Source of the DNA: Bacteroides caccae
Lineage (GTDB): Bacteria > Bacteroidota > Bacteroidia > Bacteroidales > Bacteroidaceae
Reading direction: 5' to 3'
NCBI RefSeq assembly: GCF_002222615.2
Contig: NZ_CP022412.2
Span: 2,790,001-2,854,000, forward strand
DNA: 64,000 nucleotides
A model generated the notes under the pieces. It did no database searches and was not told where the DNA came from. It saw only the letters and a program-made list of their open reading frames with translations. The position numbers were made by a program, and so were the translations under genes. How positions within the stretch are numbered: position 1 is the first letter of the stretch; the number at the start of each line of letters is the position of its first letter. Of this stretch, positions 55,111-64,000 are shown piece after piece.

Positions 55111-55141
55111 CAAAGGTAGAACATTTTTTTATAACTCCAAA
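55111..55141 (-). promoter_or_regulatory. Promoter of tRNA-Lys
   Basis: Minus-strand TTTG (55138-55141) and TACCTTTG (55111-55118) are separated by exactly 19 nt, about 32 nt upstream of the tRNA. Confidence 0.8.
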
Positions 55142-55199
55142 GGATTTCAAACATTTTTCTTATCTTTGTGCCATTATCAACAATATACATTATTAATAT

Positions 55200-56891
55200 A
55201 TGGCTGCTGACGATAAAAAAATTATCTTCTCAATGGTAGGGGTGAGCAAAGCATTCACTCCAAATAAAAATGTGTTGAAAGACATTTACCTGTCATTCTT
55301 TTATGGAGCGAAAATCGGTATTATTGGTCTGAATGGTTCCGGTAAGTCAACGTTAATGAAGATTATCGCAGGTTTAGAGAAATCCTATCAGGGAGAAGTG
55401 GTCTTCTCTCCGGGGTATTCCGTAGGTTATTTGGCGCAGGAACCCTATCTTGACAACACGAAGACAGTAAAAGAAGTAGTAATGGAAGGTGTGCAACCCA
55501 TTGTTGACGCACTGACAGAATACGAAGAAATCAATCAAAAATTCGGTTTGCCGGAGTATTACGAAGACCAGGATAAAATGGATGCTCTTTTTACTCGTCA
55601 AGGCGAATTGCAAGATATTATTGATGCAACAGATGCATGGAATCTGGATAGTAAACTGGAACGTGCAATGGACGCACTTCGTTGTCCGCCTGAAAATCAG
55701 TCTGTGGCAAATCTTTCCGGAGGTGAACGTCGACGGGTAGCTCTTTGTCGTTTGCTGTTGCAGAAACCGGATGTGTTGTTGCTGGACGAGCCTACCAACC
55801 ATTTGGATGCAGAATCTATCGATTGGTTGGAACAACATCTTCAACAATATGAAGGGACTGTTATTGCTGTAACCCACGACCGTTACTTCCTTGACCACGT
55901 TGCCGGCTGGATTCTCGAACTAGATCGTGGTGAAGGTATTCCATGGAAAGGAAACTACTCTTCCTGGCTGGAACAGAAGACGAAACGCATGGAAATGGAG
56001 GAAAAAACTGCGAGCAAACGTCGTAAGACGCTGGAGCGCGAGTTGGAATGGGTTCGTATGGCTCCGAAAGCTCGTCAGGCAAAAGGGAAAGCCCGCCTTA
56101 ATTCATACGACAAGTTGTTGAATGAAGACGTGAAAGAGAAGGAGGAAAAACTGGAAATCTTTATTCCGAATGGTCCTCGTTTAGGTAATAGAGTTATCGA
56201 AGCTAAACATGTGGCTAAAGCATACGGTGATAAACTGCTGTTTGACGATTTGAATTTTGTGCTTCCCCCGAATGGCATTGTCGGCGTAATCGGTCCGAAT
56301 GGTGCAGGAAAAACTACACTTTTCCGTTTGATTATGGGACTGGAAACCGTAGATAAGGGGGAATTTGAAGTAGGAGAAACTGTAAAAGTAGCCTATGTCG
56401 ACCAGCAGCATAAAGACATTGACCCGAACAAGAGTGTTTATCAGGTAATTTCCGGTGGTAATGATTTGCTTCGTATGGGCGGACGTGATATTAATGCACG
56501 TGCTTATCTTTCTCGTTTCAATTTCTCCGGAGCCGATCAGGAAAAACTTTGTGGTGTGCTCTCCGGTGGTGAGAGAAATCGTTTGCACCTAGCAATGGCT
56601 TTGAAAGAAGAAGGTAACGTGTTGTTGCTCGATGAGCCTACCAATGATATCGACGTAAATACACTGCGTGCTTTGGAAGAAGGTCTGGAAGACTTTGCTG
56701 GTTGTGCAGTTGTCATTTCACACGACCGTTGGTTCCTCGATCGTATTTGTACACACATTCTGGCTTTTGAAGGAGACTCCAATGTGTTCTACTTTGAAGG
56801 TTCCTATTCGGAGTACGAAGAAAATAAATTGAAGCGTTTAGGGAATGAAGAACCGAAGCGTGTTCGTTATAGAAAGTTAATGACCGACTAG
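55200..56891 (+). CDS. ettA: Energy-dependent translational throttle protein EttA (ABC-F)
   Basis: A cytoplasmic ABC-F protein of 563 residues that binds the ribosomal E site and gates the start of elongation by energy state. Two ATPase cassettes are visible: GLNGSGKSTLMK, LSGGERRRVALCRLLL and LLLDEPTNHLD in the first; GPNGAGKTTLFR, LSGGERNRLHLAMALK and LLLDEPTNDID in the second. The linker between them and the tail AFEGDSNVFYFEGSYSEYE fit EttA rather than UvrA or Uup. A TATCTTTG box is at 55161-55168 and a terminator follows at 56940-56968. Confidence 0.95.
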   Translation: MAADDKKIIFSMVGVSKAFTPNKNVLKDIYLSFFYGAKIGIIGLNGSGKSTLMKIIAGLEKSYQGEVVFSPGYSVGYLAQEPYLDNTKTVKEVVMEGVQPIVDALTEYEEINQKFGLPEYYEDQDKMDALFTRQGELQDIIDATDAWNLDSKLERAMDALRCPPENQSVANLSGGERRRVALCRLLLQKPDVLLLDEPTNHLDAESIDWLEQHLQQYEGTVIAVTHDRYFLDHVAGWILELDRGEGIPWKGNYSSWLEQKTKRMEMEEKTASKRRKTLERELEWVRMAPKARQAKGKARLNSYDKLLNEDVKEKEEKLEIFIPNGPRLGNRVIEAKHVAKAYGDKLLFDDLNFVLPPNGIVGVIGPNGAGKTTLFRLIMGLETVDKGEFEVGETVKVAYVDQQHKDIDPNKSVYQVISGGNDLLRMGGRDINARAYLSRFNFSGADQEKLCGVLSGGERNRLHLAMALKEEGNVLLLDEPTNDIDVNTLRALEEGLEDFAGCAVVISHDRWFLDRICTHILAFEGDSNVFYFEGSYSEYEENKLKRLGNEEPKRVRYRKLMTD

Positions 56892-56939
56892 TGTAAAATA
56901 ATAGATTGAAGCATTTCTAATGCTTTCTGTTTCAAAATA

Positions 56940-56968
56940 AAAGGCTCTGCAAGTTATGTAGAGCCTTT
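56940..56968. terminator. Terminator after ettA
   Basis: AAAGGCTCT (56940-56948) pairs with AGAGCCTTT (56960-56968), followed by CTTGTTTT. Confidence 0.85.
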
Positions 56969-57106
56969 CTTGTTTTATAACGCAATAAAACGTTTATCTC
57001 TCTTAAAATTTTGTAGTATAATTGTAACGTAAGTCTAAATAATATTAATTATATTTGTGCGCAGTTTTTAAAAGCAAACAATTAGTATAAACTAATCAAT
57101 TACATT

Positions 57107-60100
57107 ATGTTAAAAAGAACGCGGTCTTTTTTGGTGCTAGTAATGTTGCTAATGACAGTCACAATGAGTGCACAGGTTACCACAGCCACTATGAGTGGTA
57201 AAGTGACAGCACAAGATGAACCGATTATCGGAGCAACTATTGTTGCCATTCACGAGCCTTCAGGAACTCGGTATGGAACTGTGACTAATGTTAGTGGTCA
57301 ATTCAATTTGCAAGGTATGCGTACTGGTGGACCATACAAGGTAGAAATTTCTTATGTCGGTTATCAGACAGCTATTTACAAAGGAATCAATCTTTTATTA
57401 GGAGAGAATTATGTTTTAAATGTTTCTTTAAAAGAGAGTTCTGAACTGTTGGACGAAGTGGTGGTGACTGCTTCTAAAGAAAGTAACATGAAGTCTGATA
57501 GGGCAGGTGCTATTATGAATGCTAATCGTGATATGATTAGTAACACCCCAACTATTTCCCGTAGTATTAGCGATATTATGCGTCTTTCTCCACAAGGTGC
57601 TGATGTTGGTAATGGTTTTGCAGTCGGTGGTGGTAATTATCGCCAATCATTTGTGACAGTTGACGGTGCTGCTTTCAACAATACATTCGGGTTGGGAGGT
57701 AATCTTCCGGCTAACGGCTCTCCAATTTCTTTGGATGCTTTGGAACAGGTTACAGTAGCTGTAACCCCGTTTGATGTTCGTCAGAGCGGTTTTACAGGAG
57801 GTGCAATTAATGCAGTAACTCGTTCGGGAGATAACCAATTTCGTGGAACTGCTTATATGTATTTTAATAATGAGAATCTAAAAGGAAGTAAAGTTGATGA
57901 TTATGAACTTTTACGTTCCAAAGCTCAATATTATACTTATGGTGCAAGCTTCGGTGGTCCGATTATAAAAGATAAATTATTCTTCTTTGTAAATGGAGAA
58001 TATGAAGATAATGTAACAGCGGGATCAAACTATCGTCCTCGTACTGCACTTGGAGAAAGCTATAGTGGTGGTAATATACATCGCCCTCTCCAAAGTGACA
58101 TGGATGATATGCGTGGTTTCTTACTAAACAAATATAATTTTGATCCGGGAAAGTATAATGACTATTCAACGGATACCCCTGCTTATCGTGTTATGGCACG
58201 TGTTGACTGGAATGCTAATCAAAACAATAAAGTTAGTTTCCGTTTTACCAAGACACATACCAAAGATTCTAACTTCCCTACCAGTTCAGTCAGTCCATTA
58301 TCTACATCAGCTCTTTATCCGGGAGGAACATCCACTGAAGTCATAGATGGTAAACCTGTTGGTACCATTGCTCCTGGACAGGGACGTACTTCTAAATATG
58401 CGCTTAGCTTTTCGAATTCCAACTATTATCAAGTGCGTGATTTTACTTCTGTTGCAGGTGAATGGAACTCTCGTATGGCTCAAGGAGCAATGAATAATAT
58501 GCTACGTTTTGCATATTCTTATCAAGATGAGCCTCGTTCGTTTGATGGTCCTCTTTTCCCAACAGTTGATATTTTGCAGGATGGTGCTGTATATGCCAAT
58601 TTTGGTGCAGACCTTTTTACTGCGGGCAATCTGCGTCAGACAAAAGTATTCACCATTACAGATGAGTTTAACTGGAACGTAGGTATTAATAAGTTCATGG
58701 CCGGTTTCCAATATGAGCATACAAAGGCTATTAATGGTTATATGCTGGGAGGTGCTGGTTACTATGTTTATTCAAGTTGGAGTGATTTTGTAAATGATGA
58801 GACTCCGAAGGCCTTTGCTATAACCCATTCAAATTCACCTGATATGTCTCAATTCCTTGCAGAATTGAAATTCCAACAATATTCTTTATATTTGCAAGAT
58901 GAGGTTTCTGTTTCAGAAAACTTTAAAGTAACAGGTGGACTTCGTTTTGAACTACCGACTTACCCTTCTTTAAAGAATAATTATAATGAAGAATTTGCCA
59001 AATTAGATTTTGGAGGTCAGCATTATTCAACAGACCAACTTCCGGGTGCAAAAGTATCAGTATCTCCACGTGTTGGTTTTAATTGGGATATAACAGGAGA
59101 TCGTAAGTATGTACTTCGTGGTGGTACAGGTTTGTTTGTTGGACGTATGCCTTTCGTTTGGTTGATTTCTGCTGTCGGAAATTCAGGCGTGGGACAAACT
59201 ACCTATTATTATACGGATGCTGCTACTGCCCAATATAAACCTCATTTCCATGCAAATCGTGATGAGATTTTGAAGGACTTGTATGGTGGTCAGACGCATT
59301 CAAAAGTAGAGCTTCCTAAAGATCCGACAATTATTGATAAAGATTTGAAGATGCCTTCTACTTGGAAGACCTCATTAGCTCTTGATATGAGATTGCCGGG
59401 AGATGTTAACTTTACTTTGGAAGGAATTTATAGCCGTGATTATAATCCGGTTGTGATAACTAACCGCGGTTATGAATTGCAAGAGGCAAAATTGACTCTT
59501 TCTCCCAATGATGTTCGTGATACTTATAAGATATATAACAGCGGTCGGAATGTTTATCTTTTAGAGAACTGGAAAAAGGGTGCTTATTACTATTCTATTT
59601 CAGCGCAATTGCGTAAGAACTTTGATTTTGGTTTAGATTTATCATTTGCTTATACACATTCAAAATCTCGTTCATATAGTGATGGTATTGGTGACCAGGT
59701 AACTTCTGCCTATAAGACTAATACTTATTCGGTAAATGGTATCAATGAACATGAATTGGGTTATGGTACCTATGTAGCTCCTGATCGTATCTTGGCTACA
59801 ATCGGTTATAAAAAGGAATATGGAAAGCATTTTGCTACTAGCGTTTCTTTGTTGTATGAAGGAATGCAGATGGGATATTCCGGGTCATGGGGATATAGCC
59901 GCTACTCGTATACTTTCTCTAGTAATGTTGTTGGTGATGCAGGCGCTAATAGTTTATTGTATATTCCTGCAACACGTGAAGAATTGGATAGCTGGAAGTT
60001 TAGTGATGCTGCTTCTTATCCGGCTAAGGAGCAAAGAGATGATTTCTGGAATTATATTAACCAAGATAAATACCTGAAGAATCGCAAAGGTAAGTATGCC

Positions 60101-60412
60101 GAGAGAGGTGGAGCTGTTATGCCATGGCATCATCAAGTTGATTTTAAATTGAATCAAGATTTCTATTTGAATGTTGGTGGAAAGCGTAACTTGCTGCAAG
60201 TAGGAGTTGATATTAAAAACCTTCCTAACTTATTGAACAACAGTTGGGGACTTTATAAGCAGGTAATCAATTCGAGCTTGTTGCAATATAAAAACGGAGA
60301 ATTTACTATGAATAAGAATGCAGGTGAGACATTGACAAGCACTTATCGTGATTTCCAAAGTTTTAAATCTACTTATTCAGTACAGTTTAGTGTACGTTAT
60401 ATTTTCAATTAA
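57107..60412 (+). CDS. Oar-like TonB-dependent outer-membrane receptor
   Basis: An outer-membrane receptor of 1101 residues. A signal peptide ends near residue 22 (TVTMSAQ). It is followed by a CarboxypepD_reg-like domain at about 28-110 (MSGKVTAQDEPIIGATIVAI), a TonB plug at about 120-240 (DEVVVTASKESNMKSDRAG opening) and a barrel that ends with Phe-Asn (SVRYIFN). The length and plug match Oar-type receptors rather than SusC, and no SusD follows. The substrate is unknown; related proteins are implicated in protein or peptide uptake and adhesion. A TATATTTG box is at 57050-57057; a hairpin at 60438-60475 ends the unit. Confidence 0.92.
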   Translation: MLKRTRSFLVLVMLLMTVTMSAQVTTATMSGKVTAQDEPIIGATIVAIHEPSGTRYGTVTNVSGQFNLQGMRTGGPYKVEISYVGYQTAIYKGINLLLGENYVLNVSLKESSELLDEVVVTASKESNMKSDRAGAIMNANRDMISNTPTISRSISDIMRLSPQGADVGNGFAVGGGNYRQSFVTVDGAAFNNTFGLGGNLPANGSPISLDALEQVTVAVTPFDVRQSGFTGGAINAVTRSGDNQFRGTAYMYFNNENLKGSKVDDYELLRSKAQYYTYGASFGGPIIKDKLFFFVNGEYEDNVTAGSNYRPRTALGESYSGGNIHRPLQSDMDDMRGFLLNKYNFDPGKYNDYSTDTPAYRVMARVDWNANQNNKVSFRFTKTHTKDSNFPTSSVSPLSTSALYPGGTSTEVIDGKPVGTIAPGQGRTSKYALSFSNSNYYQVRDFTSVAGEWNSRMAQGAMNNMLRFAYSYQDEPRSFDGPLFPTVDILQDGAVYANFGADLFTAGNLRQTKVFTITDEFNWNVGINKFMAGFQYEHTKAINGYMLGGAGYYVYSSWSDFVNDETPKAFAITHSNSPDMSQFLAELKFQQYSLYLQDEVSVSENFKVTGGLRFELPTYPSLKNNYNEEFAKLDFGGQHYSTDQLPGAKVSVSPRVGFNWDITGDRKYVLRGGTGLFVGRMPFVWLISAVGNSGVGQTTYYYTDAATAQYKPHFHANRDEILKDLYGGQTHSKVELPKDPTIIDKDLKMPSTWKTSLALDMRLPGDVNFTLEGIYSRDYNPVVITNRGYELQEAKLTLSPNDVRDTYKIYNSGRNVYLLENWKKGAYYYSISAQLRKNFDFGLDLSFAYTHSKSRSYSDGIGDQVTSAYKTNTYSVNGINEHELGYGTYVAPDRILATIGYKKEYGKHFATSVSLLYEGMQMGYSGSWGYSRYSYTFSSNVVGDAGANSLLYIPATREELDSWKFSDAASYPAKEQRDDFWNYINQDKYLKNRKGKYAERGGAVMPWHHQVDFKLNQDFYLNVGGKRNLLQVGVDIKNLPNLLNNSWGLYKQVINSSLLQYKNGEFTMNKNAGETLTSTYRDFQSFKSTYSVQFSVRYIFN

Positions 60413-60437
60413 GACAATATAGTATAACTGAAAATTA

Positions 60438-60475
60438 AAAGCAACTAATTCATAACGATTTAGTTGCTTTTTTGT
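60438..60475 (+). terminator. Terminator after the TonB receptor
   Basis: AAAAGCAACTAA pairs with TTTAGTTGCTTTT across a roughly 10-nt loop, then a T-run on the plus strand. Confidence 0.8.
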
Positions 60476-60521
60476 TTTTATTGCTGAATATCCAGTTGAG
60501 TCCCATTACAAAGAACACCTT

Positions 60522-61622
60522 TTATAGCTTCATCCTCATCACCACCGGATTATGATCACTATATTCCCAGTCCGGTGAGAAATAATCCAAACCTTTCAGT
60601 TCGGGCGAGTGAAGAATATAGTCAATTCTCAACAGGTGCTTAAAATATTTGAAAGTATACATATATCCGTGTCCGCCGGTCTGAAAGCCGTCTAGCAATT
60701 TATCACCTTTCACGGTGTGGTAAACGTAAGAAGAAGGGAGTGAGTTGAAGTCACCGCAGACAAGAGTAGGATAGGGGGAGGCAGACACCAGTTGATTGAT
60801 AAAATTAGCTTGTACTGCACGTTTCCGGAAGTTCTCATGCAGGCCGTCGGCGAGCGTAAGGGCGGCACGTTTGGCTCTTTGAGAGTTGTCTTGGCGAAGT
60901 TCTTTTTCCAGTTTGCGCTTATTGCGGCTCACTTCCGTAGTTTGCAGGTGATTATTAAACAGACGGATCATACGACCGTTGACTTCAATATCACACCAGA
61001 GACTACAATTACCGGAGTTGGGATAAATAATCAGATGCTCCTTTTTGATAGAATAACGGCTGAAAACAGCAAGTTGTAAAAGATGTTGTCTTTCGGGAGA
61101 AGAAGGAATATAATGATAAGGCCAGTCAGACAACGCAGTACATAGACTGTCGACGCCAAACTCATCATCAATACCGAACTCTTGAAAACAGAGAATGTCC
61201 GCTTTCAGATTTCTCATCTGTGCAGCGATCTCCTTACATGAATACCCGGTGTGTTCGCGGTTGAATCCGTCAACGTTGTAAGTGGCTACGGTCAACACTC
61301 CGGGAGTATATGCGTTAACTTTGACTGTCGGTTTAGAAGCCGGATCGAGAAGCGGGAATTGGAGAACACAGTTGATGTAACCCCAATTACTGAATATGGC
61401 AATTAGCGGAATGAAAACCCAGCATCGCCAACGAATCGTCCAATAAACAGCAGACGCCAGATTGACCAACAAAAGTATCGGTAGTCCCAAACCGATAAAA
61501 GGCATAAACTTGAAACTGTCCGGTGAAGCAGTACCGCTAAATGCTCCTGCTATTGTGACACCCGCCAGGATACACGATAAAAGAATAGAGATGTAGTAAA
61601 ATAGTCTATAAAAGGCTTTCAT
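60522..61622 (-). CDS. Membrane-anchored endonuclease/exonuclease/phosphatase family protein
   Basis: A 366-residue protein with three N-terminal membrane segments (to about residue 90) and a soluble EEP domain. Catalytic features are visible: Glu in ILCFQEFG near residue 146, GDFNSLPSS near 288, and the final SDHNPVVM near 358. Substrates of the family range from nucleic acids to phosphoinositides and sphingolipids; the membrane anchor suggests a lipid or envelope substrate, but this is inference. It lies 21 bp downstream of the hybrid sensor kinase and is probably in the same transcript. Confidence 0.9.
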   Translation of the reverse strand: MKAFYRLFYYISILLSCILAGVTIAGAFSGTASPDSFKFMPFIGLGLPILLLVNLASAVYWTIRWRCWVFIPLIAIFSNWGYINCVLQFPLLDPASKPTVKVNAYTPGVLTVATYNVDGFNREHTGYSCKEIAAQMRNLKADILCFQEFGIDDEFGVDSLCTALSDWPYHYIPSSPERQHLLQLAVFSRYSIKKEHLIIYPNSGNCSLWCDIEVNGRMIRLFNNHLQTTEVSRNKRKLEKELRQDNSQRAKRAALTLADGLHENFRKRAVQANFINQLVSASPYPTLVCGDFNSLPSSYVYHTVKGDKLLDGFQTGGHGYMYTFKYFKHLLRIDYILHSPELKGLDYFSPDWEYSDHNPVVMRMKL

Positions 61623-61643
61623 CTTTTCTTGGTTATGTTTATA

Positions 61644-64000
61644 TCACTCTTGTATTTTATTATTTAATTCTGGAGACAGCCATTTATTGAGCATTTTTTT
61701 CAATTCCGACTGCACGATCGGCTTGGATATGAAATCACTACATCCCGCTTCTTTGGCAGCTTTCTGGTCTTGCGGATAAGCGTATGCACTTTGAACAACA
61801 ATAGGAACGGTGGCAGACAGTTCGCGAATGATTTTCGTAGCTTCCAGTCCGTCCAGATTCGGCATTTTGATATCCATTAAGATGAGGTCAGGTTTCACTT
61901 CATCATACATTATGACGGCTTCCATACCGTCGTGTGCATGAACCAACCGATAATTCTTGCCAAGGATAGCATTCAGCAAATCATAGTTACTGTCCGTGTC
62001 TTCGGCAATCAAGATGCAGGCTTGTTTCTCAGGAATTTGTTCCTGTGGTGTTTCATTGGAGGGTTGTTCAGTCAGGTCAGAAGGTTGAGAAGACTGCGAA
62101 AGTTGTGAGGACTGCGAAGACAGTGAAGATTGCATACCTTCTGTTGTGTCCGCAGCCTTCTTTATAATATTATAAGGCAACGTAAAATTAAACGTCGTTC
62201 CTACTCCAAATTCAGAGTTGACAGTAATCTTTCCACCCAGTCGTTCAACGATCGACTTACAGATAGACAATCCCAATCCCGTGCCCTGCGCATGATTATT
62301 CAGCTTGGCAAAACGTTCGAACACACGTCCCACCTTTTCCGGTTCGATGCCTGTGCCCGTGTCGGTCACATGAAAAACGATTTGGTCGCCGACCCGTTTG
62401 TATCCATAACTAATGCTCCCTTCTTTCGTGAATTTGGCGGCATTGCCAATCAAATTAGAAATCACCTGGAACACCCGATTCTTGTCCGTTTCAATCATCA
62501 GACTTTCGTCCGAAGGCTCGTGAACGAGGCTCACGCCTACCGGCATACGGAAAATATGAGCGTCGTGCACTTCCCTGCATAAGTTGTGCAGGCTTGTAGG
62601 TCCTATGGTAAATTCGATAATTCCCGATTCAATTTTCGAAAGATCAAGAATCTCGTTGATAAGCTCCAGCAGGCGACCATTATTGGACTCAACGATACCA
62701 TAATACGTCTTTCTTTCCTCCTCATCATTACTTTCGGCGATAAGTTGCGAGAAGCCGACAATGGCGTTCAAAGGAGTACGAATCTCGTGACTCATGTTGG
62801 CGAGGAAAGCCGATTTTAGCTTGTCGGACATTTCCGCTTTCTCTTTTGACGATTGAAGTTCACGTTTGATCATCTCCAGTTCCGTGATATCCCATTCGAT
62901 GCTGACGATGATAGGAGAGGACAATTCATCCCCGTCCACCCGGATTTTCCGTTTGTCGAGGATAATCCGGTTACCGTTTTTATCCCTCCCTTCGGTCGTC
63001 CAATGCAATCCCTTTCCGGTGGTTGCCACTTGTATATCCTCCTGTCTCTTTTTATCGGCCACTATGGGCGGATAATAGTCAAAGTCATTCTTTCCGAACG
63101 ACTCACCGACGCAGAGATCACGGTTGTACGACTCACGGTTACGGTAGAGATACCGGAAATCATTATTGATCTCCTTCACCACAATTCCCGCAGGCAGATT
63201 ATTGATAGTAGTATCCATAATCAAGTTGAGTCGCTTGATTTGCGCCTCATACCGGATTCGTTCGGAAATATCATGTGCAAACGACCAGTAACTTTCTTCT
63301 CCGGAATCATTGGTCACATTATACATTGTGCCTTCGTATGCCAGAATATCCCTGTTGATTTTCGAAGGATGATGAGCGATAAAATTGCTGCTTCCGCCGT
63401 GCATGATGTCCTTACAACGTTCGTTCCACGCTTTCTGCGTAGGCATATCTGCGGCAATATCATAAATTTTCAGTTTACAGATATCCACATTCTCGCAAAT
63501 CCCGTGATTGTGGAGAAAACGCCGGTTGGCAAAGATGATCGTACCGTCCTCTCTGGCGGCAAAGATACTCTCCTTGGCGTTGTTGATAGCGTGCGTCAGC
63601 GTATTGATATCGTTTCTGCGGCGCTGGATATCGGTGATATTCTGGATATATCCCTCGATCGTAAGGCTGCCGTCCGGGAGTTCCTCACGCAGATAAGCCT
63701 GGATACGCATATAATATATCTCTCCGTTCACCTGTACGCGGTAGCTGATACTGTCCGTATTGAACCTCTCCAGATTTCTAAGTTTCCAGTTGATAAACGT
63801 CTGCCGGTCTTCTTCAACGATATACTCCCTGTATTTCTCGAAAGAAATGCTTCGTACCGTTTCTTCGCACAACACGCCGGTATGTCCCAGATAATGAAAA
63901 ACGTTTTCATTCGTATTGTACACCCACTGACCGATTTGCGCCACTTTCTGGATCTCCCGCAGCGTTCGGTTCGTTTGTTCCAGTTGGCGTTTCACGTTGC
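61644..64000 (-). CDS. Hybrid PAS sensor histidine kinase/response regulator (partial)
   Basis: The 5' end lies beyond the window: the frame is open to base 64000, and the first in-window start candidate (GTG at 63995) is inside a helical linker (EQTNRTLREIQKVAQIGQWV). Visible: three or so PAS domains to about residue 370, HisKA with phosphoacceptor near 401 (NMSHEIRTPLNAIVGF), the ATPase lobe with DTGTGIEPE and GTGLGLSICKS, then a Ser/Gln-rich linker. A C-terminal receiver follows with Asp near 703 (LILMDIKMPN) and no DNA-binding domain. It could be a phosphorelay protein. The EEP gene follows closely. Confidence 0.9.
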   Translation of the reverse strand, partial: NVKRQLEQTNRTLREIQKVAQIGQWVYNTNENVFHYLGHTGVLCEETVRSISFEKYREYIVEEDRQTFINWKLRNLERFNTDSISYRVQVNGEIYYMRIQAYLREELPDGSLTIEGYIQNITDIQRRRNDINTLTHAINNAKESIFAAREDGTIIFANRRFLHNHGICENVDICKLKIYDIAADMPTQKAWNERCKDIMHGGSSNFIAHHPSKINRDILAYEGTMYNVTNDSGEESYWSFAHDISERIRYEAQIKRLNLIMDTTINNLPAGIVVKEINNDFRYLYRNRESYNRDLCVGESFGKNDFDYYPPIVADKKRQEDIQVATTGKGLHWTTEGRDKNGNRIILDKRKIRVDGDELSSPIIVSIEWDITELEMIKRELQSSKEKAEMSDKLKSAFLANMSHEIRTPLNAIVGFSQLIAESNDEEERKTYYGIVESNNGRLLELINEILDLSKIESGIIEFTIGPTSLHNLCREVHDAHIFRMPVGVSLVHEPSDESLMIETDKNRVFQVISNLIGNAAKFTKEGSISYGYKRVGDQIVFHVTDTGTGIEPEKVGRVFERFAKLNNHAQGTGLGLSICKSIVERLGGKITVNSEFGVGTTFNFTLPYNIIKKAADTTEGMQSSLSSQSSQLSQSSQPSDLTEQPSNETPQEQIPEKQACILIAEDTDSNYDLLNAILGKNYRLVHAHDGMEAVIMYDEVKPDLILMDIKMPNLDGLEATKIIRELSATVPIVVQSAYAYPQDQKAAKEAGCSDFISKPIVQSELKKMLNKWLSPELNNKIQE

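Overview
This window comes from the chromosome of a gut Bacteroidales bacterium, most likely a Bacteroides species. The evidence is the promoter style (TTTG about 19-20 nt upstream of TAnnTTTG, found before tRNAs and genes on both strands), families typical of the group (DUF4492 beside cydAB, DUF5686 and DUF4251 proteins, an Oar-like TonB receptor, AraC and Crp/Fnr regulators of Bacteroidetes type, a class III fructose-bisphosphatase), and AT-rich intergenic DNA. The species cannot be fixed from the sequence alone. I see no integrase, transposase gene, phage gene, CRISPR array or capsule cluster. Most of the window is core chromosome, and the unusual material is in the intergenic spaces.

Layout. 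0-9.7 kb: a BspA-like leucine-rich repeat protein, a CPBP protease, the RNA-binding protein Tex, a histidine kinase with a periplasmic binding-protein-like sensor whose stop codon overlaps the start of a secreted 5'-nucleotidase, then AraC and Crp/Fnr regulators. 9.8-12.1 kb: small lipoproteins, tRNA-Glu and tRNA-Ser, and a candidate small RNA. 12.3-26.5 kb: metabolism, with a YidE/AspT-type transporter, fructose-bisphosphatase, a surface-repeat protein, an acyl-CoA ligase, the GDP-fucose pair gmd-fcl, a dicarboxylate/amino-acid symporter and the oxidative pentose phosphate operon gnd-zwf-pgl. 26.6-34.5 kb: small genes, a second candidate small RNA, and a six-gene tripartite efflux operon (TolC, adaptor, ABC ATPase, permease) that carries its own LytS/LytR-like two-component system and is interrupted by a 220-bp inverted-repeat element. 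34.6-37.7 kb: cytochrome bd oxidase. 37.8-50.9 kb: 2-hydroxyacid dehydrogenase, RarA, DUF5686 protein, a 22-bp-period palindrome array, WecB, a TRIC-type channel, DUF4251 protein, LemA and an M48 protease, an ECF sigma factor, MtgA with an OmpA-like lipoprotein, and a MATE exporter. 50.9-64 kb: a two-domain esterase split by a frameshift, PAS histidine kinases, tRNA-Lys, EttA, an Oar-like TonB receptor, an endonuclease/exonuclease/phosphatase family protein and a hybrid sensor kinase that runs off the window edge.

How the genes work together. Three groups are functional units: gnd-zwf-pgl (glucose-6-phosphate to ribulose-5-phosphate with NADPH), gmd-fcl (GDP-mannose to GDP-L-fucose for surface glycans), and DUF4492-cydA-cydB (oxygen reduction at low oxygen tension). 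The efflux operon links export to envelope sensing through its own kinase and regulator.

The strongest candidates for something undescribed are the 22-bp-period array of GAAACTnnAGTTTC palindromes at 42819-43053 and the 220-bp element with perfect 18-bp terminal inverted repeats at 31515-31734. Two promoter-plus-terminator units with no ORF at about 11.1 and 27.5 kb look like small RNAs.
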